Source: Ganoderma boninense
Lineage: Eukaryota > Basidiomycota > Agaricomycetes > Polyporales > Polyporaceae
NCBI GenBank assembly: GCA_002900995.3
Contig: CM035308.1
Span: forward strand, 3,746,089 to 3,810,088
Direction of reading: 5' to 3'
DNA: 64,000 nucleotides
Position numbers and translations under genes: made by a program. The notes under the pieces are model-generated. The model was not told where the DNA came from and did not search any database. It worked only from the letters and a program-made list of their open reading frames with translations. Positions 34,018-46,101 of this stretch are shown here, piece by piece; the first letter of the stretch is position 1, and every line of letters starts with the position of its first letter.

Positions 34018-35559
34018 ATGTCGCTGGATACCTCAACCACGTCCCAGTCGGGCTCTTGTCAAGCTGAAGTCAACAGAATTGCGCTTTACTTTCGTGACAA
34101 CATATCCTTATGCTGCGCGGAATGCGATGGTCGAGCTATCGCTTCTGTTTTTATCATTCGGTGCGCGAACAGTTTAACCTTAACTTGACGGCCTGTCCTT
34201 GAATCACTATGCTCACACAGGCTTCAGGGGTATTGACCATCCTAGCTGTCACGGCCATACGCTTCGTGCTGTAAGCAAAGCTTTGCCTCTCAAAATCTGT
34301 GCTTGCTAACCCTGAATGCAGGCATCGCGGATCGCTCTCGCACACCAATGCCCGGACACTTCTCCTCACCACCGTCCTCCTATACATATCCACCGGGATG
34401 TACATGGCCGCGCTCATCTGGAACTCATCAGCACGGAACCATGTCGTCATGAAGGCGACGGACGGCCTCTTCTCCCCATCTTATGATGGGCAGCGGGAGA
34501 TTGCCGAGTTTCAGGATGCCGTCCGCAAGCAGTCTTGGATGATGACCGTCTCGACGGTGATTAACGTGAGCATCCCCGTCAAATCGAGTTCGTGGAACAG
34601 CTCTCTAACCTCATTCAATCCCTTCCAGTTTATAATCGCCGACGCGACTGTGTGGTGGCGAGCATGCGCGATCTGGCGGAATAAGGCCCTAAATTACATC
34701 GCGCCGCTGCTAGTCATTCTGACTCTCGGTGAGTCTCCATCATCGTTGCCCCGGGTCTTATTCTGTCCTCTGATGCCCCCCTTGTCTTCGGTATTGTTGG
34801 GACCTACGTCTCGTCGTCTCGAAGTGCGCCGACGACAACGCTTGGTTTATTGGTGGGCGGAACGGCCTTTACTGACTTGTCGGTACTGCTGTCGCTCGTG
34901 ACAAATGTCACCGCGACTTCCTTGATTGCTTACAAGGCATGGTGCGAGCTTTTAGTAGCGCCCATATGCTCGAGAACTGACCATGGCTACGAATTCGAAT
35001 TCGGCAGGCAGCACAGACAATTAGTCAAGACATACTTTCATGCGGCCGGGCCCAGGTCTCGTGTTCTAAAGGTACTCGCGATGCTGGTGGAGTCCGGTGT
35101 CGCGTACTGTGCTCTCTTGGTCAGTATGCCGTGTTTTCCATCTGCCTCGCGCACCTATCTGACCCTGCAGTCGCAGGTTCTTGTCATAATTTACGGAGCA
35201 GAGCCTGCAGCGTCTCCCAATAACCTGACGAGAGTGTGGTTCAACCAGGTAGTTGCCTACTTCACCCAAGGTTGTCTCGCACCTCTCATGGTAGGTGCCA
35301 TCCATCGATCGTCAGCACGCACAGTGCTGACGAGGTCACAAACACTCACCAGGCCATATTTCCCACTATTGTCATTGTGCTAGTTGCGCTCAGGCTCTCA
35401 CCAATCGACAACGGAGGGCTGTCAGGCCACTCGGACGCTGCCGCTCACCTGGAGAGCGGCAGTACACCAGACACTGTCGTTTTCCGCCATTCCACATTCC
35501 TGAGCTCGTATGGAATAGGTACGGAAGCCTCTGTTGGACAACTTCAAGTCACTCCATAG
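34018..35559 (+). CDS. Fungal 7-TM-like integral membrane protein (not DUF6534)
   Basis: Exons 34018-34160, 34228-34270, 34322-34565, 34629-34728, then three more ending at the stop 35557-35559. Seen: VLTILAVTAIRFVLHRG, LLLTTVLLYISTGMYMAALIW, the hallmark ADATVWWRACAIWRNKAL, LVGGTAFTDLSVLLSLVTN, the basic loop QLVKTYFHAAGPRSRVLK, then further hydrophobic helices and a polar tail. This pattern belongs to a large Agaricomycete family of seven-helix proteins of unknown function with the D-x-x-V-W-R-A motif. Exon 1 has one T too many (TTT at 34090-34092), which must be dropped to join ALYF to TTYPYAARN. The acceptor before GIVGTYVSS reads TTCGG rather than TTCAG. So the gene is either slightly damaged or has two base errors. 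Confidence 0.7.
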
Positions 35560-36705
35560 GCGGCACGGTTCCTCAAGTCTCCGAGGAGGAAGGGCATGAA
35601 GAGCAACTATGCAACATCTATATCTGTTGACAACTCGCATACCTGCGAATCCGCGCAGACACACTGTACACGTACTCAAAATGGTGGGCGCATGCCAGTC
35701 CCCGAGGCGCATCATCCGAGTTCCAATGTAGTGGCCCTCTACTCCGAATGAAGGGTCTTCGAATCCGTCATCTCGATATTATCCCTTGGTCGACATCTCC
35801 AGCTGCCGGTGGGCGCCGGGGCGGGACAGTGAACAGTTACAGGGAGGAAAACAGGCGAACCTCTGGTGGACGTGTCCTCCGTGCGCCTGAGTGAAGACCC
35901 GGGGTCAGCGTCGTGTATCGCTCGTAACCAACACATGTATTTGCCTTGCAGAAAACACACGCCTTTGCGGCCGTCTAGATAGTCATATAGCTATGTTCAA
36001 AGGACCCGTATGTAATCTTAGACAAGGAACCGAGCTGGATAAAACCTATGGTCACTTTAAAGTGACAGGGCGAACGTCGTGGTGTAGATGTAATGGAGAA
36101 GCGACTCAGCGCAGAGTGAATAATGTGCGGAGGTTACTTGTTAGTTGCTTCTAAGTGTGGGAATCTTGAACTAATGCGAATCCGCGCTCAAGTTAAGAGT
36201 TGATCTTGACCACCATGTCCTGCCTCGTGTCACCTCATATATCCATTCTCTAGCTTTTATCTGCAAGTTCAGTCGCAAGGTATCTGTATACGCGTCCAAG
36301 TCAGAACATGGGATCGCCGGAGCCCTCATGACGGATGGGAGAGGATGGGTCCATGCAGGTGTTTGAACGCGTAGCGATATGAGTCCCGGCGTCGACGCTG
36401 AGGCGCAAGTGTTGGTGTTGGAGATGTTGCATGGCAGTCTTTTGTGAGTACATATTATCTCTTCGCCTCATTCTTATGATCCTGACCTTTCAGCACATGT
36501 GCATGCAGCCAGCGTTGCCGCGTGCGCCTTATTCGCCACATAGTAACACGCTTCCCGTCTTGTAGCTATGATTGTCTCGTGGTCACCCAGTATCGTTTCC
36601 ACCGACTACCTTGTTGAAGATGAAACCGCGAATGCCGCGGCTCTGCTGAAACTCGTAAGCGGACAGATATATATCTCCTACATACGGTGTGTCTAGCTCA
36701 ACACA
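35560..36705. other. Intergenic, with one 16-base perfect palindrome
   Basis: No gene supported. GTCACTTTAAAGTGAC at 36051-36066 is a perfect palindrome and could be a binding site, but its role is unknown. A short spliced-looking start (MSPGVDAEAQVLVLEMLHGS near 36380) may be a first exon of the next gene. Confidence 0.4.
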
Positions 36706-37317
36706 ATGCGTCTCATTCTTTCTCACCCTCAGTCCAAGCCTTCCACTCGAGGCAGACATTCTACTCGAGGCAGGTCCTCGCCCAGAATTGCTCTGGCACC
36801 CAAGTCTCACTCCTCTGCTCGTGTATCCGCTTCTATCAACTCCGATGCCAGTGCGTCAGATACCGCATTTATCCCGTTGCACCAGGACGAGTCCACAAGC
36901 AATCGTTCCACTGCTTCATTAGTTCTCACTATCGACCTGGAAGTGCGCGAAGGGGACACCACAGTCTCCGACGTGGACGTGGAGGATGACCCAAGCTCGT
37001 GCAGCTCGCCTCGCGACGACCCGAAAGGTTGCATTCAATCTCCTGCGGCTGCGCCACATGATGAAGACTTCGGCGGTGGAGAACTCGAGAGGATGCTATC
37101 TTCCCCTTCCTCATCATCGTCATGCCCAGAGCACCTTCGTTTGTCGTCACCCCCCATCGACGTCGAGAAGATCCCTCCATTGCGAGATGAATCGCTGGCC
37201 AGCTCCTTGCTACCTTCTCTTCTCGATAATGGTCCATCCTGTCCGGAACGGTGTGGAGATCATGCTTCGGATTCACAAGCTCTGCACTGGCAAGATACAG
37301 GTGCTGCGATACGTTGA
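36706..37317 (+). CDS. Ser/acidic low-complexity ORF, 203 codons
   Basis: An uninterrupted plus-strand frame rich in Ser, Pro, Asp and Glu (DVDVEDDPSSCSSPRDDPKG, SSPSSSSSCPEHLRLSSPP). No domain is recognisable. It may be a disordered N-terminal part of the F-box/LRR-like gene that follows, or a chance frame. Its base composition is more coding-like than the flanks. Confidence 0.3.
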   Translation: MRLILSHPQSKPSTRGRHSTRGRSSPRIALAPKSHSSARVSASINSDASASDTAFIPLHQDESTSNRSTASLVLTIDLEVREGDTTVSDVDVEDDPSSCSSPRDDPKGCIQSPAAAPHDEDFGGGELERMLSSPSSSSSCPEHLRLSSPPIDVEKIPPLRDESLASSLLPSLLDNGPSCPERCGDHASDSQALHWQDTGAAIR

Positions 37318-37357
37318 CAGAACATGATGTCCACACGGAGCAATCACGCGAGCCTAT

Positions 37358-39438
37358 GTGGCGAAGAGCCATGATCGTGTTTACCTGCAAAGGAAATGGA
37401 CGAGGAAGACCTGTACACGACCTTCGAGTACGCCGTCGCGCCCGGCCAGTGGAAACCTGGAGGCGACATCGCAGAGACGTTCTCTTCTGCCCGTTCAGTG
37501 GCCTCAGGACCTCGCGCTAATCTTCGTCTGTCCAGGATTCGAAGGCGAAGATTATGACGAGCGTCGCAAGCGGCGCCAGCTCGGGATCATTGAAGTCGTG
37601 CGCCAGCTTGGCGTCGTCCTGGGTAGCAGCCTGTCTGGTCTGAAGGTGACTGTGCCATGGCCAGAGATCACCTTCCCTTGCGTGCCAGATATCCTGGCAG
37701 TCATCCTCGACAGCTTTCCTGCATTGTCCGGTCCTGCATTTCGCGGACGTACAGTGCGAATGCGACGGTTGCCAGAACGTGTATACGGTACGTATTCGGG
37801 CTACAGGCGTCGCATGCAAGACGGCACAGTCTCACTGATACAAGATGTACTGCTACAGGACACTGTGAAGTTCAAGCAGCTGCAGCTTTCTGCAGTGCAG
37901 TGCCAGCTTTCTGGTCCCTTGAGATCGACTCGGCTTTCCAAGATTACGATCGAGAAGAAATCTATGCACTCGTTGGAAAGGGATTTCACGAAGTACATAG
38001 GAGACGGAGCGCATCTCGCTGGGGAGGTATGCCACAGGTTTCCCTTCTGTCCATCTTTGCATACAGCTGAAACTGGAACTTGCTCCTGTAGGCACTGTTG
38101 GGAGCTTGCGCAACATCTCCGAACCAAGCCCAACACGGCATCACGGCCCGTTCCCAAGATGAAGCACAGTTCTTCGTGAAGCTGTTGAAGCGCGACCTCC
38201 CCTCAGCCACTCACTTCCTAGTCATCACCCCCGAACTTCGGTTCGCACATGCGCGAGACCTCCCGCTCGCCAGATCCCCGTCCATCCCTAGGGCGCGTAT
38301 GTCGCAATCCCCGACAGCAACGTCCGACTGAGGTTCACGAACTCCGACCCTGGCGTCCACGTCTCGTGCCCCAATGCCGTTCTATCGCGAGGCCAGTTTC
38401 GCGTCCAGTTGCACAGCCTCGGCATCTGGATATACATCTCCGCATGATCCTGCAGTTTCCACCCTCGAAGGATCCGCCAGTCGACTTGAGCAGAGACATA
38501 CGCACCGAGGACGACCTCTCCAATGAGCTAACCCAAGCGACGGCCAACACAGACTGGCGTCGCCAGAATGGCGACTCTGTTCGACATTACGAAGTTATCG
38601 ACCCAGGGAGTCAGGTGCATAGCGCGAGTGATGCAAGCATGACGCTTAGCCCTAGAAGCGAACTCGACGGGCTCATCATCCTTGATGACTTCGACTGGTA
38701 CTCTGCCTGCATGGAAACGCAACACTTGGAGAGCGGCCACGATCTTGGTAGTGGAGGTATCGCGACTGAACCACTGGCACTGCTTCCGCTGCCTCTGAGT
38801 CCCATCCCGGGTACCTGGATGGCCACGAGCATGTTTGGCAGCGAGGAGGTCTCAGTGGCCAGGACCGTCGCCCAGCATTCCTTCGGATCAAGCATCTCAT
38901 CCTGGTCACTTCTGGGCGCCAGGAAACTTCTACTGCCGCGAGCCTGATGTCCCGTCCTTTCGTTGCCACAGATACTGTAAGGCTCAGTGATCTGGGGATG
39001 ACACATGCATGGTTCCATCCTGAAACCTCCACTATTCGGGTGTCTGATGATGTCCATCCAGAGACTGCTGATGTCGACGCTGGTAGTCAGACGTGCTGTC
39101 AGCTAGCAGTGTCCAGTATGTACTGCAACCCCACAGCTCTGACACTGGCGGGATCCATGATGGTGCTCCCGGACAATGTCGACACGAGTCTATCTGAAAC
39201 CCAGACCCGAGATGACCGTAGTCCCTGGGGGTATCCGCAGTGCTGGGAGTCTGTCCCGAGTCGTGATTTTGTCTTCGTGCCGGGCTCGGCGGCTTCGGGC
39301 GAGAAGTTGAACGTTGATGGCGACGGGATCGGAGGCCTTCTCAGTGCAGGTCTAAGAGAGGCGGATGGGCATGGCGGGCTCAGATTTGAAAGGGAGGGAG
39401 ATACGGTTATGTTTGACCCCGAATCACTTGTTGATTGA
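37358..39438 (+). pseudogene. F-box/LRR-like gene, copy A (probably degenerate)
   Basis: A run of plus-strand frames with pieces that read like Agaricomycete F-box/LRR proteins: LGIIEVVRQLGVVLGSSLSG, WPEITFPCVPDILAVILDSF followed by PALS, then, one frame over, LHFADVQCECDGCQNVYTVR. The shift sits on one surplus C at 37733-37734. Later parts include VRLRFTNSDPGVHVSCPNAV and a C-terminal acidic region (39200-39438). A related copy lies at 43457-45249: there FPALDRLHFANR is in one frame, and the ends share an alternating GGCTCGG/GCTTCGGGC/TTGAA pattern. F-box membership is inferred from style, not from a clear F-box. No working gene model could be built. Confidence 0.35.
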
Positions 39439-40294
39439 CACGTCGGTCACCTTGAATTCTGTATCAATCTGCCTTCGGTTTTCGATGCAAAGTGCATCGT
39501 TGACCATATCAGCCATGTATGTACCGCCAGGATATCGAGCCTTGAACTGTAAGTGAACGCGAGGCCAAGGTGGACGTACATTTTGTCGGTCATGGGACCG
39601 GGAGATGCAGACGGTGGTCAGTGAAGGACGGCGGCGCGCACGAATGCGGCACGCCTTCTTTAGCTCATAACCCCGACTTCGGCGATATATACCGGCTAGG
39701 TATATGGTGCCCCATGCCCCCATGGGGTCGCGCTCACTCGTACGCGGTGCCGCCTCCTTCTTTCATGGTTCTGTCACACTGACAACATTTCCCAAGCAGG
39801 CACTGTTGATGCACACCCTCTTCCATGTCAAAACTAGCCGGTCGTCGGAAAACCACAGAAATAGCACAACTGAGGTGGTCCTGATCGTTGCGAGACAGTC
39901 CGAGGGCCTGATAGCATCACTCCGTGAGCCGTACGGTCAATGGAATGTTCAAGATATTTTCCTGACGATGCGCCCTCAGGCCGTTGTCGTATCCACTGGC
40001 ATGCCGCCTTCTGACAGATGTAGACCACGACTTCAACTCCTTTAAAATAATTCAAGGTTACGTCCTCCCGTAATAGTTGCCACTGATAATGATAGCCTGA
40101 TCTTTGCTATCCACAACTCGATAGTATCCACGGGGACCGCCGAACAGACGGAATCATGATGGAATGCGGGCTCATCGAAGCTGCACGGGAACTCTTGCAA
40201 GACTCGTGCTACAGATGTATCTTGCTCAAGACTGCATATAGGATGCTGCGATCTCCGAAATATGGAGGTACACACGTTCGCCTTCCCGATCCCC
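39439..40294. other. Upstream region of DUF6534 gene 2
   Basis: No supported gene. The last 150 bases resemble the region before DUF6534 gene 3 (both contain GCACGGGAACTC followed by ACTCGTGC), so the upstream region was duplicated with the gene. A TATA-like CATATAGG lies 55-60 bases before the ATG. Confidence 0.5.
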
Positions 40295-42387
40295 ATGAGC
40301 TCAGTAATCCGCGGGCTCGACCTGACACCCGGGCCACTGGCCTCGGATGTGAAGGAAGCAATTGCCTGCGCCATGGCCAGCATAGTCGTTTCCACAGCGT
40401 GCGTACCATTGTGTCTGATTCCTGGCATGTCCCTTGCTGTGTCTGATTGTTGTACATGGTGTAGAGTGTACGGGATCACAATTCAGCAAGCATACACTTA
40501 TTTCCGGCACAGCGGACACGATTCTCGGTCCCTGAGACTCTTTGTGAGTAACATATATCACGTCGAATGAACGTGGGCTCACGGTGGCTGTTGAGGTTGT
40601 CTCAATATTGTATGTACCTTCATATGGCAAAGCATTTCGAGAACTGAAGGCTCTATGTAGCGTGTTCGATACACTCTCATTAGTCCTGGCCATCTACACC
40701 TCGTACCAGCTTACCTGTCGCTGACCTGTTAGATCCAGTTCTGCTTCTAAACGTCCCTAGGTGAGGTTAGTAGCCCTTTCTTTCCGACGTCTCTGACTCC
40801 TCTTTGTCATAGCGCATCGGCAGTGAGTGCTGTTCCCAGTATAAATTGGCATGCTGTAGCTCATCTGTACATCATCTAAGTTCGAGAATGGAGTTTCAGT
40901 AAGCGTCGACTTGGTTCGAAGATGTTCAGCTGTATGCTGACCGGAGCTTGCGTTCTAGATCCTGCTCATAACACTTACGCAGTGGTATGTTCCACTCGTC
41001 TCGAGGGCTGTTGGTGTCTGTGCATTTTCTCATCTACGGCAAGCTTTTTTGCATATCGGATTTGGTTTCGTGAGTCGCGCCAAGGTTGGTAACCTACCAC
41101 AGACTGACTTACCTCCCACGTCCACACTGCACCCAGTCAGCAAGAGGAAGGTCGTGCTCGTCGCTACCATAGTAAGTTGCCTACTCGCACGTTATAATCA
41201 AGTTATGCACTCACTACGGGACTTGTAGCTCCTGTGTGCTCTCTTGTCTTGCTGTTCGTGCTCGTGATCAAGTGGAAGAGCACCGTAGTTGCTGACATTC
41301 ATACTTGAACAGCTCTTGGGCTCGGTGCGTCATGTCTGAATACAGACTTCCGCATTGCAGGTTCCGCTCTCACAACTGACATCATGGGATACGTATGCCA
41401 GTTATATCACTGAGCATGTATGTGTTCCCTCCCATCCTCTGGCTGACATGTAGCTGAGCCACTGCACTGCCCGGTGCGAGTTTAGGTACACTCATAGCTA
41501 CATCTTCGCAGTGGCAACGGTCCGAGATGCGAATCGTCGCCGCCATCGACACGGGTTATAAGGATGATATGCGATATCGTGATCATGGTGTCGCTTTGCT
41601 ACTATCTCCACTCAAGGAGAACTGGGTTTAAGAGGTAACTTTTGCCGGCACGACGACTTTAGGGAAGACCAAGAACTAACCGAGTTTTGTGCCGCGGACA
41701 GAACAGACTCAATCATCAATCAGCTTATTGTGTATGCTGTCAATCGCGGTGCTCTCACTGTGTGAGCACTATCTGAAGGACACCTCGGAGGATTCACGGC
41801 ACTCACGCTAATTTGCGATCCAGTATCTGTCAGGGTGGGGAGCTGGTCACTGTATGTCAGGTTACCTCATAATCAACGTTCTCCATGGCTCAAGGAGAAG
41901 CATTTTCAGATAGTCTTCCTCCCTGGTCGCTTCATATTCATTCCATTTGCGCTTGCTGGACCCAAACGTTCGTCCGTTCATCTCCGAGTCATCGCTTCGC
42001 TAATAGCCTTGGCCTGATCTCAGTGTACTGTAACACGCTGTTCGCGACGTAAGTAGCTTCCTCTGGCGCATTCAGTCTGGCAGTAATCTCATATGTGACT
42101 ACAGGCTCAACGCGCGAACATCGCTGAGAGAGGATGGAGACAATGTCATCGAACTGGACAGCCGAATCCTCAATCGCATACAACGGGCATCCCGAGTCAG
42201 CTTGAAACTTGAGAAACGCAGCCGCATGCGAGCGCTGCTGAATGTTTGGATAGCGTTAGTACACGCTTGCGACTCGTCATTGATTTTGCTTTGCTGATGA
42301 TTTATTCTCCATAGGGCTTCCGGCAGTGCGTCGACCTCGGCCGGCGTCCTCGAAACAGCTGTGGAGGAAACTGCGAGTCGGCTGTAG
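40295..42387 (+). CDS. DUF6534 multi-pass membrane protein, array copy 2 (three frame breaks)
   Basis: Starts MSSVIRGLDLTPGPLASDVK and follows the array exon order: VYGITIQQAYTYFRHSGHDS, VFDTLSLVLAIYTSYQ, the FENGVS micro-exon, FFAYRIW, SKRKVVLVATI, CDIVIMVSLCYYLHSRRTGF, TDSIINQLIVYAVNRGALT, ICQGGELVT, LPGRFIFIPFALAGPK, VYCNTLFAT, LNARTSLREDGDNVIEL, and a short Ser-rich end. Three single-base insertions break frames: around 40716 (before VADLLDPVLLLNVPR), at 41526, and near 41556-41560. Each lies in an otherwise well-conserved exon with normal splice sites. All have the same sign, so this may be assembly error or a young pseudogene. Function unknown. Confidence 0.65.
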
Positions 42388-43456
42388 CTAGTGTGCTTGA
42401 TATCCACGACAGTGTATTATTGATGAACTCTGTATATAAGGGATGGGACTCGTATCTGCGGTGTCAGATTTTGGAGGTGGACGTCTGGAGAGCGTGGTAG
42501 ACAGGTCACGGCACGGACTGGGTCGGACGGTACTCTTTCAGTCCTAGTAACAGTAACCGAGGCTCTTGTACAACAATTTGTAGCACTCTCCCATGTGCAA
42601 TCTGTCTTGAGGAATTTTCGGTGTGCATGTTCAAATGATGGCAGAGTCGAAGGAGCAGGGCCGAGCACTGGCAGCAGCGCCCAGGCCTCGTCACCAGGCA
42701 AGAGGTCTTGGGCGCTCGTTAGTAGGCGCTTTCGAGTCCGTTTTCACTCTCGACCACGACGAGCTCTGGACAAGTCGACTACCTCCATGCATGCTGCACT
42801 CGCACTGATCTTACCCTACGGCTTATATACTACTAGGCTCTCGAATTTCTACCATGAGTTAATCTTGCACCTCTGGATCCTTGGAGCGGTCTTCGGGTTT
42901 GCTGGACACAACTTCGGAGCTCAAGTTGAAGGTACCTTGGCGAGCTGGTGGAAGCTAGTACACTGAGACAGCCAACACGAGATTCTACGAGCTTTAGGGA
43001 AGGAAGCGTTCTAGAGAGTAGAGGGACTGTGATGGAGTGGACAGAAGGTACTTCGGTGCGTTTCGAATGTTTCGCAGCCTTCCTTCCAAACTAACCTCCC
43101 TACACTGTGTCCTCAAGCTTGCATTCAAATCAACGCTGTATTATATGCGCATATAGTCAGTCTCACCAACATATCCTTGCTCCTCACGGACCCCCTCCCC
43201 CACCGACTTCTGCCGCACAAAGGTCTGGGTAGCAAGAACACCATTTCACGCTCTCGGAACAGCAACTTTACTGCCCTAAATCCGCCAGCTGTGTGGTACG
43301 TACGTGTCCTGCACGTAAAGGCGTGTACAGTGTGGCATGCAACGCCACTGACCCAGCTCTAACTGTACCGTCTTCTCAGACATCGAAAGCTGCGTGACCT
43401 TGCCTTCCCTATCGTAGACTGACGGGCCTTGTGACAGCCTACGATTATCATGGTGC
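42388..43456. other. No supported gene
   Basis: Spacer between DUF6534 gene 2 and F-box/LRR-like copy B. Frames on both strands overlap and lack motifs. Confidence 0.45.
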
Positions 43457-45249
43457 GTGTACATGGCACATTGTATTCAGCTGATGACAATTTCGATCCT
43501 TCTCAGAGACGCTGCCAAGTTTGAACCGTCTCAAGGACTCCATGACCTGCCCGAGTCTGCAATGACAGTGCTGTGGATGGGCATATTGGTCAGCTTTCCG
43601 GCATTGGACCGCCTACATTTCGCGAATCGCGCTGCGCATGTGACGGCTGCAAGAGCCATCCTCCTCGACATCCTCCATCGTTTCCTCCCTGAACTCCCAT
43701 GGCCGCTTGTGCCTCTAGTCCCGTTTCTTTCCTTCGTGGAACATGAGAGACAGACCGCGAGGTCGTCCGCCTCCTCGTGAGCAGCCGTATAGCACTATAA
43801 TAAAGCGATGACAGTCAGCTAGGTACTAGGGGCCCACGGAAGCCGCAACAGCATCTACCTCCAACCACCCCACGCATCAGTCTGCTGCCCGATAGGCGCT
43901 ACCTCCTCCCTATCGGAGTTGCTCCCCTCACCCAAGGCCGGCGCGACCTGTGGACTCAGGCTCAGGACAACGTCTAGCCTCGCCTCCCCCGCTTCACTCG
44001 TTGCGAGCGTATAGTTGAGCACGGGCTTGAACCGCCATGTATCCTCCGAATGGCGCACAGCAGCAACTTCAACACGTATGCGAGCCACGCGTGGAACACA
44101 GTGCTAGGATAGAGCTCGTCGTGCGGGCTGGACACCACGTCTTCGACATCTGCGACATCGCGGGCATGCCATCCTCAGTCTGCCGCTCTCGAGCTTACCG
44201 ACGGAGCTGCGGCGCCCTGCGATGGGATGCGTGCCGCGTGCCGCGGCCCGAGCCTATCCTGCTCGTCCTTCTCGACGAATGCGACGTGGAGCTTGTGGGC
44301 GAGGGGTGCACAGAAGAAGGAGTGTAGCTCGAGGCTGGACTGCTGTACGAGGCGCGAAGGCGAGCGTCCTTCATCGTGCGGACTGGATTCAGGAACTCAG
44401 TGAGGAAGGAGGCGTGTTTCTCGGAGACGTGTTCATCCGAGAAGGAGTCCCTCTCTCGATGATTGATATTCGCTGCTTAACTCGGGCAGGAATTTATGCG
44501 CCTCCGACGACACCTCCGACGAACCAGCACCAGAGACGAGCTTCAATGACTGGTGTCTCCAGGGAAACCCTCGCGCTCAGGAGGTTCAAGGTCTTCCTCG
44601 AGGTTGTTAGCTGAATTTTCTGAGCGACAACGGCCGGCGCCCGGGGGCTCATAACGTTCATCATTGCCGCTGACCTCAAATGGTTCCCTCCGTTCATCTC
44701 AGCCAAAGACACGGCCCCGGTAGCCATCGAGCCACTATTCTTGTCACTTCCCTCGACCTCCTGTCTCGTGCGTTTGGAGACGATGGGAAGATCCGTTCAC
44801 TTGTTCCCTCTACAACTTTGAGCATGGTGAGTCCTGGAAGGAGGGCGAGATCGCGATCATCTACACTCTTGAGTCTTGAACCTCCTGGATGGTCCCGACC
44901 ATCCGTCAGTCCACGGTGGTCGCGTCCGAAGAGTCCTAGGGTTCAGAAACTGCTGGCTGCTGGGCTGGCCTCAGTCGAGCTGCGGAAATCCTGCAGATCG
45001 ACTATTCCCAATGCTCCCGGGGACGCTCGATATCTGCATACCCCGAACATATCCACAGCTTGTCTTGTTGCCATGTGTCGTAATTTTGGAGCAGGTCGGG
45101 ATGAGGACGTGGGCTCGGTAGCTTCGGGCAAGGAATTGAAGGGGTACGATGGCACTGCCGGTACCAGTGCTCGGCAGGCCGACGCATGCTGCAGACTCGG
45201 AGTCAACAGAGATATGGATATCTTTGTTTCGAAGGCTCCCGGGGACTGA
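43457..45249 (+). pseudogene. F-box/LRR-like gene, copy B (degenerate)
   Basis: Related to copy A: MGILVSFPALDRLHFANRAA corresponds to the LDSFPALS/LHFADVQ segment of copy A, and the DNA just after it (TGCGCATGTGACGGCTGCAAGA) parallels copy A. Near 45070-45140 the two share the GGCTCGGTAGCTTCGGGC region. Between these anchors the frame changes repeatedly, and no exon chain could be built. It follows DUF6534 gene 2 and precedes gene 3, as copy A precedes gene 2, which supports a duplicated unit. Confidence 0.35.
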
Positions 45250-46101
45250 TACAAGGAGTGCAACTGTGCTTCCACCTGAGTTCTATATTTGTTTCTAGTC
45301 GCATGCAGTGAGCTCGGCCATTCATACGTGTAAGGGAATTCGAACTGTGGAACTAATGTGAACACTGATGTGTACTTCCGATCCATCGGACCTCAGGGAG
45401 ATCGGGGTGCTCGGGTGGTAGGTGATGTTCGAAGGTTGCAGTGGCCTGACGCTAACCTTGGCACCTGTCCTCCTCAGCTCAATACCACTTCTTCGACCGG
45501 CAGAATATGGCAAGTAATGATTGCGTGGCATGGGTCCGTGTCCATGATCCCCGGATGAAACATCGCTTATCGTACAAGACTGTTTGACACTTGATATTCA
45601 TAGATTATTTGGGTGCAGTAATCAAGGATCTCTGCTACATCCTCCGAGTACATATACGCGGTGAACGTGCTGTCCATGCCTTGCTCACTCGTCGCAAGTC
45701 AGTTAAGTCATTGGAGGGGGTGAAATGCCCCAAATACGTAGGCAGAGTAATCTATAGAACGGTCGACGTATCTCCTCCCTGACGATGTCGCGCGAGTGGG
45801 GATAATGTCGGCTTCGGACATGGCTATCAACTAACTCACGTTCGGGTATGTGTTTTGGCCCGAGGCCTCACTGTCATCTGCATCTCGCTGCTAATGATAG
45901 CCCTAGACCACACTTTCGTCTGCTATAGTATCCATCTCGACTGCGGTGGGAGGGATAGAACTGTGATTAAACACGGGGTGGAATAGGCCGCACGGGAACT
46001 CGCTCCAAACTCGTGCACCCGATATATGCTGCTAACAACTACATATAAGGACGTGTTGACTAAAGCGTATGTCAGGACCTATGTTCACCACCGCAGTCCT
46101 C
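45250..46101. other. Upstream region of DUF6534 gene 3
   Basis: No gene supported. The end of this region parallels the region before gene 2. CATATAAGG near 46043-46049 serves as the TATA box; it lies 53-58 bases before the ATG at 46102, which is why that ATG is preferred to in-frame ATGs at 46069 and 46081. Confidence 0.5.
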
